NCBI GenBank assembly: GCA_023105745.1
Contig: JALGQZ010000001.1
Span: 63,003,437-63,067,436 of the forward strand
DNA from: Austropuccinia psidii
Taxonomy: Eukaryota > Basidiomycota > Pucciniomycetes > Pucciniales > Sphaerophragmiaceae
DNA: 64,000 nt
Direction: 5' to 3'
Position 1 is the first letter of the stretch; the number at the start of each line of letters is the position of its first letter. Below are positions 33,654 to 45,589 of this stretch, in pieces. The position numbers and the translations under genes were made by a program. A model generated the notes under the pieces. It ran no database searches. It saw only the letters and a program-made list of their open reading frames with translations, and was not told the DNA's origin.

Positions 33654-35491
33654 TGTGAGCCTTAGAGGTAATTTCATATACCCAAAAGACCACAAATATA
33701 AAAAATAACATATTAATATAAATAAAATAAATTTATTTATATTATTAAAATAAAAATAAAAAATATAAATATAAAATTATATTAAAAATAAAAAATTAAT
33801 TATAATTTAAAAATAAAATTACTTTAAATTTTGTAAATATAAAATTACATTTATACTTGAAAAATTTAAGTAAAAATGAAATTTTAACAAAATTGTGAAA
33901 AAATAAATAAATTTGGAAAAAAGTTAAATAAAATTTATTATAACTTTTTATCCAATAAATAAGCATATAAATTTTATTTCACCATTGGATTCCTCATAAA
34001 AAATCAGGTGGGGTCACCTCTGAGTGAGATTTTTGTAACTCAACTCTAAATAAGCTTAAATTAAGTTTTTAGTATTTTCAATACAAAAGTTGAAAATCCT
34101 CAAAACCTTAATTTAATTCACATCACATGTGGTGTTAACCATCAATTTTTGTGTTAAAATTGAGGTGTTGTGTTTAGTTTAGAAGTTATGAGGAATTAAA
34201 GTATTTTCAATTGAATTCAATTGAAATGTCAAAATGTGCGCGTGTATTACATAAGTGAACTTTGATTTACATATGAGGTGTCAATTATTACTGTATTGTA
34301 CTGTACAATTGAATTGAATTAAATGTGTAAATTATAAGTATAATACATGATGAGAAATTAAAGGAAAAATAAATTGGAAAGATTAAATTTGGGGGGGAAA
34401 AGGAACTCCAGCTCTAAGGGGGAGCTAGACCCCCAAAATCCTTGCTGACAGGCGTGGGATGTCAAAATTCACGCAAAAGTTCATCACTTTTGGCCTGGAA
34501 TTGAGTTACAGGGTCTGTGGACTCAATTGATGATGAGGTTTTGATACCAACTGGGGTAGTTTTAGCTGTTGCCAAGAGGGTAAAACTACCCTTAAGATAA
34601 AACAATCATAATAAAAACAGTTTTAACTGGTTTCTACGCCTCTGACACACATTATGACGTGTTTTGAAGGCTCTAGGCCTGGTATTGCTATAGTAATGGC
34701 TGATTTAAGGGTCTAAAATGGCTAAAAATGGCTAAAAATGGCCTAAACCAGCCTTTTTTGGTCTAAACCAGGGTTCAATGATGCCATAATTGGCTTTTCT
34801 GTTGTCAGACTGTTTTTCACGACTGACAAGAGTAAAATTTACTTTTGGAGCAAGAGAATTGGTGGCTATAAAAGAATGTCTTCTTTGCCCCACTTTTCTC
34901 TTCATGTTAGAATCTTTTCCTTTTATTAATTAGTTTAAAACTGTTAAACCAATCAATAAAAGATTCCAACCACCCTTTTTAAATCATTTTGAACCTTTTA
35001 ACCACGTGAAAAAATCATTATAATCATTGTTTGTAACTCTTATAATCATTTTTACCCCTGAACCACCCCAAAAGTGAATTAAAGCATCTTTCATCACTGT
35101 AAACTTTGTCACTTTGTTTCCAAATTCACTCTGGTCACTTTTGGGCGTGTTTTTTCTTTAATATTCTTTTTAAAGACTTTGTTCTTTAATTAATTGCTTG
35201 CAGTTCTTTGCTCAATTAATTCCAATTGAAATTGCTCTTGAAGAAATTTCTTTTGTAGCCTTAAAATATCTCTTGTAGAGTATTTTTTGGATAAATTTTT
35301 ATTGTTGGTAAAACAATAAATTTTTATAATATTATTGTTTTATACTAATAAAGTTATAAACAATAAAATTGGCGTGTTTTCTCTTAAAAATAATATTTCA
35401 TACTATTTTTAACTGAATTTTACCTTATACAAATTTTGAGGACAGGAAAAGTACTTGATTTTTAATCAAAGTTTCATATCCACACCTTACA
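33654..35491 (+). repeat. Element D 3' LTR
   Basis: 1838 bp with the same TGTGAGCC...CTTACA ends as the 5' LTR. The TATA box lies at 34867-34874. The right end abuts the CTGAG duplication. Confidence 0.97.
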
Positions 35492-35496
35492 CTGAG
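35492..35496. repeat. Target duplication CTGAG, right (element D)
   Basis: Exact copy of 25391-25395. Confidence 0.95.
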
Positions 35497-37430
35497 AGCT
35501 ATCTTCTAATATTAAGAATAGTTGTCTAAGAAATGTTACAAACATCTTTTATCCCCTTTAATTCTTCTCAAATACTTCCAATATTTAAATGAATCCCAGA
35601 ATTTCTTCTTTCAAAGGAAAAACAGAGAGGTTTTTGATTTTTAAGAAGGCATATTTTCCTATTTTTATTATATTTAATTGAAGAAAGCTTATTATTAATC
35701 ATTTAAGAGCAAAATCAATTCAGTGCTTCAAAATAAACCTGACTGTTGGATTCAGAAGTTTCTGACAGGATACTGCTCATAAATTCCCATCAAAAGGATA
35801 AGATATGAGTAAATTTGTCGGTAAATGTCCCAAATAAGAAGTTCAAGCTTTAAGAAGTGGTTGGAACCACATTTTTGATCTGATTGAACATGGATGGCAA
35901 GTGATACTTTTTTTATTCAAGATTATTTCTCAAAAGGTTCCAGCTTTCTTCTGTGAACTATCATTTTGAATTATGACTTTAATCAATACTGGAAGCTTTT
36001 TTTCCAACATAAATACCTAAAAAATAAACAAATTATCTCATAATATCTCTTAGATAAATTTGAAAGAGCTTAAAATATAATTTGACCAACTACAATCTAT
36101 AAACAGCTGATCATTCTCAACTTATTATTGTCTCATGTTGTAAAATTTTATAAAAGTAACTTCAACTTGAAAAATTCAGAACCTTTATAGATAAATTTTG
36201 GAAAAGAACCTATTTATCACAGGTTTTTTTCATTATGCAAAAAATTACACTTAATAAAATACAACTAGATGAATTCTTCTATGTCTTCTGAAATGTGTGG
36301 TTTTCAATCATCTTCAATAGCTCTGTAATATGCATATCTGTTTCAAATGTATAATTAATGAGAATATGTAATGGTTCTGTGAATACCTCTGAATAATTTT
36401 GAATGCAAAGAACTTGAAAGATCATTTTTTCAATTATCTTAAAAATTTAAGCTTTCTTATCATTTAGTATTGATAAGGTCACAGAGTAATTTTAAAAAAG
36501 TTGAGGCTATCATATCATCCAATTAAGATACAGATTTAAATTTTTAATAACATGGAGAGGTCTACATATACTCGAAGCATTAAAAAATGGGTTAAAGATT
36601 AATTGACCTGAAGAAAAAGTGAAAAATTCCTACAGAATACAATAAATATAGCTTAGATAAAAATGACATAGACAGTTATTTCAATAGACCCTTTATAGTA
36701 TGAACATAATCAAGCAGAAAAAGGTTAAAACATATTCACAAGTGAATTTTACCTTTTATCAAGCTTGATACAAATAATTCAATTTAGAATATAAAGATAT
36801 ATTAGAAATTTTAGCTATATTTTGCTTTTTGGTACAGTTCTTACCCTATTTCTATTGAAATATAAACTACAATGATCTTATATTTTCACATATTCCAGTG
36901 ATAAAATAGATTAAGATGGTGAATTTTGAAGTAATAAGTTTCCAAATGGAATATAAAAAGGGAAGCTAAATTGGTATCAAGGGAAAAAAGTTCAAATATA
37001 TGAAAAATGAAAGAACTATGTATTTTTGATAGTTCTGAAGATTAAGTAAGGTATTAGTAAGCCATTCTATCTTCTTATATCAAGCTCAAAATAACTCTTT
37101 ATTTACACAATGGAATTCTAAAATAAAAAATATCCGAATTCCAAAACTAAAACAAACATTTTTCTTGAATATTCAGATTTCTGGGCTATAAGTGTAAAAC
37201 CATCCTCCAAAAGCATGTAATGGGTTAGAATAGTGGTGATATTAATTAAGTATATCAAAATTTCTTTCGTGAGACTTTCTTTAGAGTGACTTTGAGCCAT
37301 AAAGCTTGATACCTTGAGTCAATTTGAAATGAAGCCTTCCTTTAAGGAGAGAGAAAACACAATTTATTTCATTACTCACATAATGCAGCCATATGAGAAA
37401 AATAATTATATTTTAGGTTTTTTTTATAAT
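35497..37430. other. Unassigned sequence
   Basis: About 1.9 kb of AT-rich DNA with no convincing gene or repeat terminus. The frame at 37118-37300 (minus) has no recognised motif. Confidence 0.5.
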
Positions 37431-37436
37431 AAATAT
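37431..37436. repeat. Target duplication AAATAT, left (MULE copy 3)
   Basis: AAATAT is repeated exactly at 41208-41213. Confidence 0.85.
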
Positions 37437-37985
37437 AGGGTGTTGGTAAAAAAACATAATATATTATGTGTTTTTGCCACAAATTGCTAAATACACATAA
37501 GGTTTTAGTAAAAACATGTAAGGGGTGCCGTGGGCCCGTTTTTAATTAAAAATGAAACACCAAAAACCCTGTATTGGGCCAAAATCTTCCAAAAAGAGGT
37601 TTCTTCCCAACAAAGCCCCTTTAACCCAATGCTACAGTTTTTTTTGCACATCCCCCCAAAAAAAATAAAAAACCAACCACCCAAATAAACTGCATTATCC
37701 CCCAAAAAAGCTTTAAAACCAGCATTACCAAAGCAATCTTGCAAATATTTTCACACTTTTTTTCTTTTTTTCCCAAAAGACTGCATTTTCATCCCCAACA
37801 GCCTGCTTCCAAGCCTCTCAAATTCCAATTTCTTACCTCCCTCATCTATTAATCCCACATCTCAACCATTTCTTTTAATTTTTGCACCTTTTATCACTTC
37901 TTTTTCACATTTCAAAAGGTTCTTTCCTCATTGAAAATCTCCAAAACCTCCTTTTTCTAAATTTGTACATATTTTTCACTCAATA

Positions 37986-38300
37986 ATGCTTCAACCCTCC
38001 ACTAAATCTGAATTTCAGACCCTTGAGCTTCTTTGGCAAAATGTTATTAATGTTCCCACACTCTTAAATTCAAAACCCCTGAGCACAGCCATGATGCCAC
38101 TGAAAATATTATGGCACATCCTGCTTTCAGAAAATTCAATGAGCAAGAGAAATCCCGAATTTCTCAAATGTCTGAAACCCTTCTCATTCCAAAGAAAATT
38201 CAGGCCGGATTATGCAGCCAGAGGGAGTCTTACAGGCCTGTAATCCTTCAATACATTTAAAACCAAGTCAAAAAATAAAGAAAGACAAACTGAAAGGCAG
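37986..38300 (+). pseudogene. MULE copy 3 transposase N-terminal remnant
   Basis: The reading frame at 37986-38243 contains EFQTLELLWQNVINV, matching EFQTVELLWNSLNNV in copy 4. In copy 4 this runs on into a FAR1/Mutator-type DNA-binding segment with IRIGCDRYG. In copy 3 the sequence jumps at about 38077 to a downstream block (ATGATGCCACTGAAAAT), so that DNA-binding segment is deleted. The remainder, to about 38300, is a linker without recognised motifs. Confidence 0.65.
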
Positions 38301-38399
38301 AAGGCCCATTGATACTCTTATTGACACCCTCAAAGAAGAAAGTTTTTTTGGTCCTCTGCAAGGGATTCTGAGGGACACATTACCTCCTTGCTTTTCCCT

Positions 38400-39411
38400 C
38401 ACCCCCTTGCCATAAATCTTCTTCATGGCTTTCATCATGTAATTGTTATGGATTGTAATTATAAAATAAATAAGTATAAAATTCCCCTTTTTCATATTTT
38501 TGTATTCAGCTCCACCAATGAGACCTTTGAGGGGGCTTTTTGTTTGAGGAAGAATGAAAATGAACCCTCATATACTTGGGCATTGAACTAATTCATAGAA
38601 AAAGTCCTCAAAAACACCAATATTGTTCCCCTCCAGTCATTGTTATTGACAGAAATTTAGCCTTAAAAAAACTCTCTTAAGAAGCTCTTCCCAGACTCAA
38701 ATTTCATGTTATGCATTTGGCACATCAATAAATACGTGTCTGCCCATTGAATGAAGAAAATTGGTCATGGCACTGATTTTGAAACATTTATGGGCCTTTG
38801 GAATCAAGTAATACACTTTTATCCTATTATTGTTCTTGTTAATGACTTTGGGATTCATTTCTCAGGTTATTTATTTATCCACTGAAAAGTCTCTCAAAGA
38901 TAACTGGAAGAAGGCTCAAAAGAAAGTCAAAAATCCTGAATTCTTTCAATATTTGGAAAATACCTTGCTTCCTCTAAAGGATTATTATGTGCCAGCCTGG
39001 ACCAACCACCATTGCCACCTGGTTGTGGGCTCCACCTCAATAGTTGAAGGTGCCCATGCAAGGGTTAAACGTTGGGTCCAAAGGTCCACTGGTACTCTCC
39101 TGGAGATAGCTATGGCTCTCCAAATGGCTTTCAGAAAAACATTTATTGAAATCATCAACAGAATATCCAAAGAAATGATTGTCTATGTCAAGAATTCTCC
39201 TCCACAAATTTGTTCTCTCAATGGCAAGGTGTCTTATTACTCCCTTCAGATGGCCTTTGACAATTTCAAAACAAAATATCCCCCAAATGAAAAAAATTCA
39301 CCAAGAAATACAACAATTATCAAAGCATTCCTTGAAAGAATACAATCCAAGAGGCATTTTACAAGTTCCAAAGGCTTCAGATATCAGACTTTCATCCTCA
39401 GTGGCAATTAA
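38400..39411 (+). pseudogene. MULE copy 3 transposase catalytic region
   Basis: Mutator-type DDE transposase. The first aspartate is in VMDCNYKINKY (codon 38451-38453), followed by PLFHIFVFSSTNETFEGAFC. The second is in VIDRNLALKK (codon 38648-38650). The third acidic residue is in SIVEGAHARVKRW (codon 39046-39048) within the open frame 38830-39411, which also has YYVPAWTNHHCHL and STGTLLEIAMAL. These are standard MULE landmarks. Stops and frame changes between 38590 and 38830 break the protein. In intact relatives it would cut and join transposon ends in the nucleus. Confidence 0.82.
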
Positions 39412-40080
39412 ATTTCCTGTGAGGATTTTTGAACTTCAAATTCTTAATTTTTTTCTTATTAACTGATTTTCCTTTTAATACTGTTCTCAGACTGGTTATC
39501 AAGGTGATGATAAAATGTTTTAGAAATAAAGAAAGAATGAATGAATGAAGCCAAAAATAATATTTGAAGATATTGGGGAATACCTTTTTCAAAAACCAAT
39601 GGCAGAAATTACCCCAATTATTCAACAATCTTTGAAATCATTGAAAGTCAATACAAGAGAAGAGGAAGACCCCCATCAAAAGTGACCAGCACAAAAACAT
39701 CAAGATCACAGTCATTTTCACCCTCTCCAATCATGGAATACAATTCATCTGAAGATTCTGAGGCCTCATTATCAAAATCAATAAGCTCATCAGATTCACT
39801 ACCCTCAGAAACTGAATTAAATGAATATGGCAAAGAAGGAGTCACCCCTAGAAGGTCCAGAGGATTTGAAATGGGTAGCAAAACCTCACAAAGAAATTTC
39901 CACAAGTTTGAAGATATATGAGGAAATTGACTTGACCTGTGAGAATTGTCAAAGAGATTATCACCCAAGTGATGAATTCTCCAAGCTCTTTGTGAGTTTC
40001 TGATTCTTTTTAATGTATATTTCTTTTGTTTATCTGAATATTTATTCATTTTTTTGACCTAATTTGATCAGGTGCCTGGC
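39412..40080 (+). pseudogene. MULE copy 3 transposase-OTU linker
   Basis: Region between the transposase core and the OTU domain. The frame 39682-39921 is serine- and glutamate-rich (SPSPIMEYNSSEDSEASLSK), and a following frame has ENCQRDYHPSDEF. It looks like a disordered acidic linker; copy 4 has a decayed counterpart near 57360-57700. The pattern GTGAGT at 39991 and the pyrimidine-rich stretch before 40072 suggest an intron of about 80 nt. Confidence 0.5.
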
Positions 40081-40620
40081 TCAGAAGACTTTCCCAAGTT
40101 TATATTGAAATAAAACTTCAAGCCCCTCAATGTCCAGGGTGATGGAAACTGTGGCTACAGAACAGTATCCTACTAAATTTACAATACTCAAGATTAATGG
40201 GCTGATTCCAAATGTGTCTTGGCTGAGAAAATTAAATAGGATAAAGACCTTCATGAAGCCATGAAAAATTTGATTCCCTCAGTATCCTCTTATTTGGACA
40301 GAATTTAGTGGTATTAAGATGTTGGCCATGCTCCAAAGAGAAAGTGGATGTCCATGCCTTATTTGGGGGATACAATTGAAAATAAGTATCAAAGAGCTGT
40401 CTTATTTTATTCCACAGTCCAATATTTCTCCTTTTTCCCTTATTTCTTTCCTCCAAATTATAATCCACCCATTTTAATCTGTTTCTTGGACAGATGTTCT
40501 CATTTTTCTCTATAGGATATCATCATTTCTAAAGTTTATCCAGTCCCTTCATTACTGTGATTTGGGAATTTTATGCCCAACCACAAGCCCTGGGGTGGGA
40601 AGATAAATTTAATAAACACA
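40081..40620 (+). pseudogene. MULE copy 3 OTU-like cysteine protease domain
   Basis: The segment PLNVQGDGNCGYRTV (about 40120-40167) is the classic OTU active-site motif, with Asp codon 40141-40143 and Cys codon 40150-40152. Further on, CSHFS (His codon 40501-40503), PVPS and W near 40590 fit the region around the catalytic histidine. Stops are present (for example soon after the motif), and one reading through 40440-40520 suggests another intron. OTU proteases normally remove ubiquitin. What a transposon would use one for is unknown; destabilising or protecting the transposase is a guess. Confidence 0.72.
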
Positions 40621-41207
40621 GGATGTTATATTTTTCCAAACTTCCTCCCCCCTCAGAAAAAACCAGCTATTTTGGAGGTTGATTCAGATTGATTGATTTT
40701 TGTATATACAATTTGTGCCAATTATCCCCCCGTCAGTCCTATTGTTTGCTTAAATCCCACCTCAGTCTCATTTTTATCAAACATGTGGCACTCTTTTACT
40801 TAAGAATAGTCATATTACAAACATGAAAAAACCCCTTTCTGTGCCTTCACTTGTCCCACCAAAAAAATTCCTCAAAATTATGGGTTTCTAGTTTTTAATT
40901 TTCAAGATTTAACCCTTTATTTCAAAAAGAAAAAATGAAGGAAATTAATAAGTGTGAAGATTTTAAATGAGTTTTTGAAAAAAATATGTCATTTTGTCAA
41001 ATTGGCTGAATTTGAGAAATTTGGCAAAAGAAAAAATTGAAAAATTTTGGGGATCTTGACATCCCATGTTGGAAAAAATATGGGAAAAAAATAAAAAAAA
41101 CCTCAAAACTGAGCCTCACAATTATTTTAAAAAAATAGGCCACTTACGTGTTTTGGCCATGAATTGGTAAAAACAGGTAAGGGCTTACATGTGTTTACCA
41201 ACACTCT
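40621..41207. other. MULE copy 3 right non-coding arm
   Basis: About 590 bp from the coding end to the terminus. Its last 430 bp are shared with MULE copy 1 (17760-18189) and, more weakly, copy 4. It carries two or three GGTAAAAACAYGTAAG-type motifs in both orientations next to the terminus. Confidence 0.7.
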
Positions 41208-41213
41208 AAATAT
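41208..41213. repeat. Target duplication AAATAT, right (MULE copy 3)
   Basis: Exact copy of 37431-37436. Confidence 0.85.
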
Positions 41214-42131
41214 GTTCTCATAGATTCCTCAGGCCATTTTTTAATTGATGAAACATTTATTTCAAAATAAAACGGCTCCAGTCTTGAAATTCTTCATCCA
41301 TGTATTTCCCTAAGTCAGGTGGAGAGAGAGTTTATATGTAAGCTGTAATGTATATCTAATAATCCATAAAAAAAGCTATTAAAGGTTAGTTTTTGTTCTT
41401 ATGAAGCAATAGAAATTAATAACAGAGATAAGAACACCTTTGTAATCTAAATTCTTCTGTGTAGAATTTATTGTTGAATTATTGAGATTTTATAGCCATG
41501 AGCAAAAAATAATGTTGAGATAAATAAATTGGCATATTTGGCTTGCATATGTGGCTTGAATTTATTAAAAAAATTCTATTTTCAAATTTATCTTCTGACC
41601 TATCATTAACCAAAATCCAATATATCTCTAATTTAGAAATATAAATGAAACACCTGCTGTCAGGTGGAGCCACTTTTCTCCTGGTGAATATTACTAATAT
41701 TTTCTCTTCTTGATTGAATTTTTCCCAAAATGATCTTCTTCTTGATGAGGCAATTATGATCCAGGATTTACTGATTGAAACTTGACTCTTGACTAGTCTG
41801 GAACCTATGTTTCCAATTGCTGTTAATATAAGAATCTTCTGTGGGGTTGCATAAAAAATTTATTTGAATAGAGCTAATATGCTCTTCTAATTGACTCTCT
41901 AGATAGTTCACCATAATAAATTAGGCTTTAATCCACAAAAAATGTAACCATTCATATGAAGCTTATTGAGATGTTGGAGTATTTTAATTTGAGGCTTTGT
42001 CCATGATAAGATCCAGCTGAGATGATTAATATAATGAGAATCAAGTTATCAAAGATTTGAAAAACATCAAAATAAATTTTTAATAAATTCCAAAAAAAGA
42101 ATAACCTAAGTTGCATTTCAAATTTTACATT
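41214..42131. other. Unassigned sequence
   Basis: About 0.9 kb between MULE copy 3 and element C. No gene, terminus or repeat recognised. Confidence 0.5.
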
Positions 42132-42136
42132 AAAAA

Positions 42137-44099
42137 TGTAAGGTTTGACTATGAAACAATAAGTAAAAATTACTAATATTTTACTTATTTTACTATGAAT
42201 GTCCTTATTAATAAAATAAATAAGATGGAAAATGATTATAATAATAAATAATTATTATAATTATGGCCTAAAAATAATTATATTATTAAATAAATATAAT
42301 AATATAATAAATGAATATATTAATATAAGATAATTAATATATTTAAAAGCACTTTATTATTGTTACCAACAAATAGCAAAGGCATAAAAAATTGGTTTTT
42401 ATTAATGAAAAACAGTTAATAACAATAATATTACTAATATTAAAGTTATAAATTAATATAAATACAATTTATATTAATTAAAGAATTATTAAAGTAATAA
42501 TAGAGAGAAAATCATTATAATAAGAAGAAATAACCTACTTTTAATACTTAATATAATAATTTTGAGTTATTTTATGCCAAATAGTAGAAATACAACTTTT
42601 TAAAATTGTATTTACAATAAAAATTAAGAGAAATGACAATTTATCTTGATTATATGTGGATTTGAGGTTTTTAAGAGAATTTTAAAATAAACAATTGAAA
42701 AATTGAAATAATCACGTCAATAATTATGTTTATAATGATTATGATCTTTGGTCTTTAATAATATAAGAGCTTTATATATAAAGAATAAAGAAATTACCTT
42801 TTTGTTTTAATTATTTAGTGTTTTGTAAGCATCTGAGGGGAAAATAGAATAAAAAGAGCTCTATTTATAGTAAATAACCCCCTTATAGAGTCTAACAGGC
42901 TTCTAGTAGACGTGTACTGATGATTTCTATTAGAATTTATCAATATTTCAAGGTTTAGTGATGATTACATCATGATCAAACCATCTTGCCTCATTATTAC
43001 GCCATTATTTAGAGTTATCACTGTAACTCTAAGTTTGATGACATCATAGGCTGGGAAGAAGCCTAACCTTTGTTTATTTTATTAATATTAATCATAATCT
43101 AGTAGTATTCATCAGTTCTATCACTTATATTACTGTTAAACGTAAAATAAGATTACAGTGAGTGATCATAAATTATCAAATTTAAGCTTAAAATTTGATC
43201 CTTCATAACTCTTAAGTTATACACGCTACAGCTATTCTAATAGTTTATTCTGATAGCTTGGCATGTCTTTATTAAACTCCCAAGAGCATTTCATTACATC
43301 ATCAAAACTCTATTTTTGATGATTTTTCTGGTAACTCATCTTTTCTGTTGAAATTTAATATTTTAAATTTCAAACCATGATTTCAAGGGGTTATACCTTG
43401 AATATTTTAATAAACATTACATCATTACTCACGACTTAAGTAGTAGAATCTAACTGTCAACTTATTTTTAAGTTTGGACCACTTTTACAACAAAGTGGTC
43501 AACAGCTCTATTGATTTTATTCAATAATCCATTACAAGTTTTAACCTTGTTTATAACTTGTAAAATAAAGTTCATATCTGTATTCCTACACTAATTACAT
43601 GGTGACTTTGTTTTTGGTTTATCTCTCTAACTTGTATATTTCAAGAGATATTAGCTAAACACCATGAATATATGTGTTGACCAAAAAAGTGCATATATTC
43701 AGCTTAATTCTGTAATTATTGACTTTAGAGATTAGCTTTATAATTGTCTTATGTGTAGATTGTTATGGAGAATTAAATGGTAATATTTATTTCACATGTT
43801 TCCTCATTGGCTTCTGAGATAAATGAGGTTTTGTACCTCTTTTAAGGTATTGTTACTTATACTTCAGTAATTATTGACTTTTCAGATATGCCATAAAAAT
43901 GACATATGTGTATTTTACCATGAGTAATTTAAAGGTTTATTCTATCTCACATGTTTATTCAGAAGATTCTGAGTTAATTTGGATTTTGTACTTATTTAAG
44001 GTATTTTACTAATTTTTGAGATAATTATCATAAGTATAATTATTACAGAAATTTTGCTGTGACCTTTTGGGATATGTGGTCATATCTCACAGGCTCACA
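42137..44099 (-). repeat. Element C 3' LTR
   Basis: 1963 bp, TGTAAGGTTTGACTATGAAA at the left and AGGCTCACA at the right (plus view). The right end abuts the short polypurine tract. Confidence 0.92.
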
Positions 44100-44107
44100 T
44101 TCCCTAA
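44100..44107 (-). promoter_or_regulatory. Element C polypurine tract
   Basis: TTAGGGAA on the minus strand directly before the 3' LTR, a shortened version of the AGGGGGAGGGAA tract of element D. Confidence 0.6.
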
Positions 44108-44229
44108 CACCAAAAAAGATTTTACGACAATCTGATATAGTTAATTAGGGTATCATCCACTGTCCTACCTCTTCAATATACTTTGTTAGTCTTGAAGCTC
44201 AATAATGCTTGATTTTTCTATTCTTTAGG

Positions 44230-44600
44230 TTTTCTTTCATGTCTGAGCCCTCTTAGTAGTTTATCAAATTTGTTATATCTTTCTCAAGTAGCCATTCATC
44301 TTATTGAGTTGGATTTCTATACCTTACAAGATATTGTCTCTCTTTTTTATCTCTTGTCCTTCTTTCTTGAAGGACTTTCACAATTTTCTTTTCCTCTCCT
44401 TCTTCCAAAGGGGGTATTTCTTAGTGGAAATAATCCTTTTTCACTTGAGCTGTAATTTTTTATGAGACTTACAGGGAAATTTGGGTGTTTATTCATTAGT
44501 TCACCTGTGAGTTCCAATTTCACAGCATTAGGTCCATGTAGTGCTTTTATCATGAATGGTCCTGCAAAGGAATCTATCAATTTCTTTGGTCCTTTTATGT
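44230..44600 (-). pseudogene. Element C integrase tail and chromodomain remnant
   Basis: On the minus strand the frame 44347-44580 reads SFAGPFMIKALHGPNAVKLELT and NKHPNFPVSLIKNY, equivalent to the post-core integrase region of element D. Beyond it the frame continues toward YRNPTQ, stop, DEWLLEKDI near 44250-44300, matching the chromodomain [16 protein letters not shown]. Stops inside the chromodomain make it non-functional. Confidence 0.75.
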
Positions 44601-45552
44601 TATTGAAATTAAGAGTTTACACTAGGACCAAGTCTCCTATTTTGAAGTCAGGTGGTTTATGATTTTTATCCCATCTTTCATTTGCATATTTGAAAGAAGC
44701 TTGCATACATCTGTTTGCATGGTGTCTTGCTTTGTCAAGAATTATCTTAAAACTGCTTGCTGTTGGATGTATATCCACTAAGTCTTTTTTGAGAGTATCA
44801 TAAGGAATTCTTGGATTCCAACCTTCTTCTAGCATTGCTGGTGTTTTTCCAGTAGAAGAATGGATTTATGTTTTATATGTCAGTTCAAGAGCTGGTACTA
44901 ATGTACACCAATCATGGGTAAAACCATCAGAATCTTTAAATTACAGTCCATAAGCACAGAATCCTCTGATCATGTCCTCCAAAGTTTGTATCATTCTTTC
45001 TGCTAGGCCATCAGTTTGAGCATGGTAAGCTTTTTAGAATGACAATTTCGTCCCAAACAAGTTATGGAGGTTTGTCCATAATGCTTAAGTGAACTTTGAG
45101 TCTCTGTTACTTATGATATTTTGGAATAAGCCTGTGTGGCTAATGACTTTATTCCATATCATTATGGCTGTGTCCATAGCTGTGTCATCTTTGTGACATG
45201 GTAGGAAAATAGGGGATTTGCTATACCTGTAAACTTACACTAGGCATGCATTATCACTTCTGTCTCCTCCTGGGGGTAATGCTGTTACCCAATCCATATG
45301 AGCTATTTCCCAAGGGGATTTTGGTTCTTGGATTTGGATCATCATTCCAGATTTCTTTCCTGTGGCTCTGCTGGCTTTTTGACATCTGTCACAGGTTTGG
45401 AAGTATTCTGAAACATCTTTCTTCCAATTTGGCCACCAAGAGCAGGTTTTCACCCTCTCTAGTGTTCTATCTTCTGAGAGATGTCCAGCTGCAACACTAT
45501 CATGACACTCATGTAAAATAATGTTTATTAGAGTTCTGTCTGTCAAGTCCAT
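44600..45552 (-). pseudogene. Element C integrase, broken
   Basis: The zinc-binding half is clear in 45235-45552: ECHDSVAAGHLSEDR and CDRCQKA. The first catalytic aspartate lies in MDWVTALPPGGD. Further along, ISNRDSKFT replaces ISDRDPKFT, so the second catalytic aspartate is asparagine. The third acid is kept in [16 protein letters not shown]. Stops occur after KFT and at the KAYH segment. The frame 44617-44835 (MLEEGWNPRIPYDTLKKD) is the region after the core. The enzyme could not join cDNA ends even if translated. Confidence 0.85.
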
Positions 45553-45589
45553 AGCACATGTGTGCTTTGTTCTATGATAGAGGATTCCA

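Larger units (their letters stand above)
25396..35491 (+). mobile_element. Intact Ty3/gypsy chromovirus-like retrotransposon D
   Basis: A 10,096-bp element with two 1838-bp LTRs, 5-bp CTGAG target duplication, primer-binding block, polypurine tract and an uninterrupted gag-pol frame. Domain order is capsid, zinc knuckle, protease, RT, RNase H, integrase, chromodomain, the Ty3/gypsy order. By eye the LTRs differ at only two positions (offsets 374 and 668), so integration is recent relative to A, B and C. Everything needed for autonomous transposition appears present. The family is the one I associate with Austropuccinia psidii, from memory only. Confidence 0.97.
37437..41207 (+). mobile_element. 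MULE copy 3, coding but decayed
   Basis: A 3771-bp DNA transposon with ends AGGGTGTTGGTAAA and the complement of AGAGTGTTGGTAAA, flanked by AAATAT. Subterminal GGTAAAAACATGTAAG-like motifs occur near both ends. The interior encodes a Mutator-type transposase followed by an OTU-like protease domain on the plus strand, both with stops. Compared with copy 4 it lacks about 200 bp near 38077, removing part of the N-terminal DNA-binding region. It is therefore not autonomous, though its ends look functional. Confidence 0.88.
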
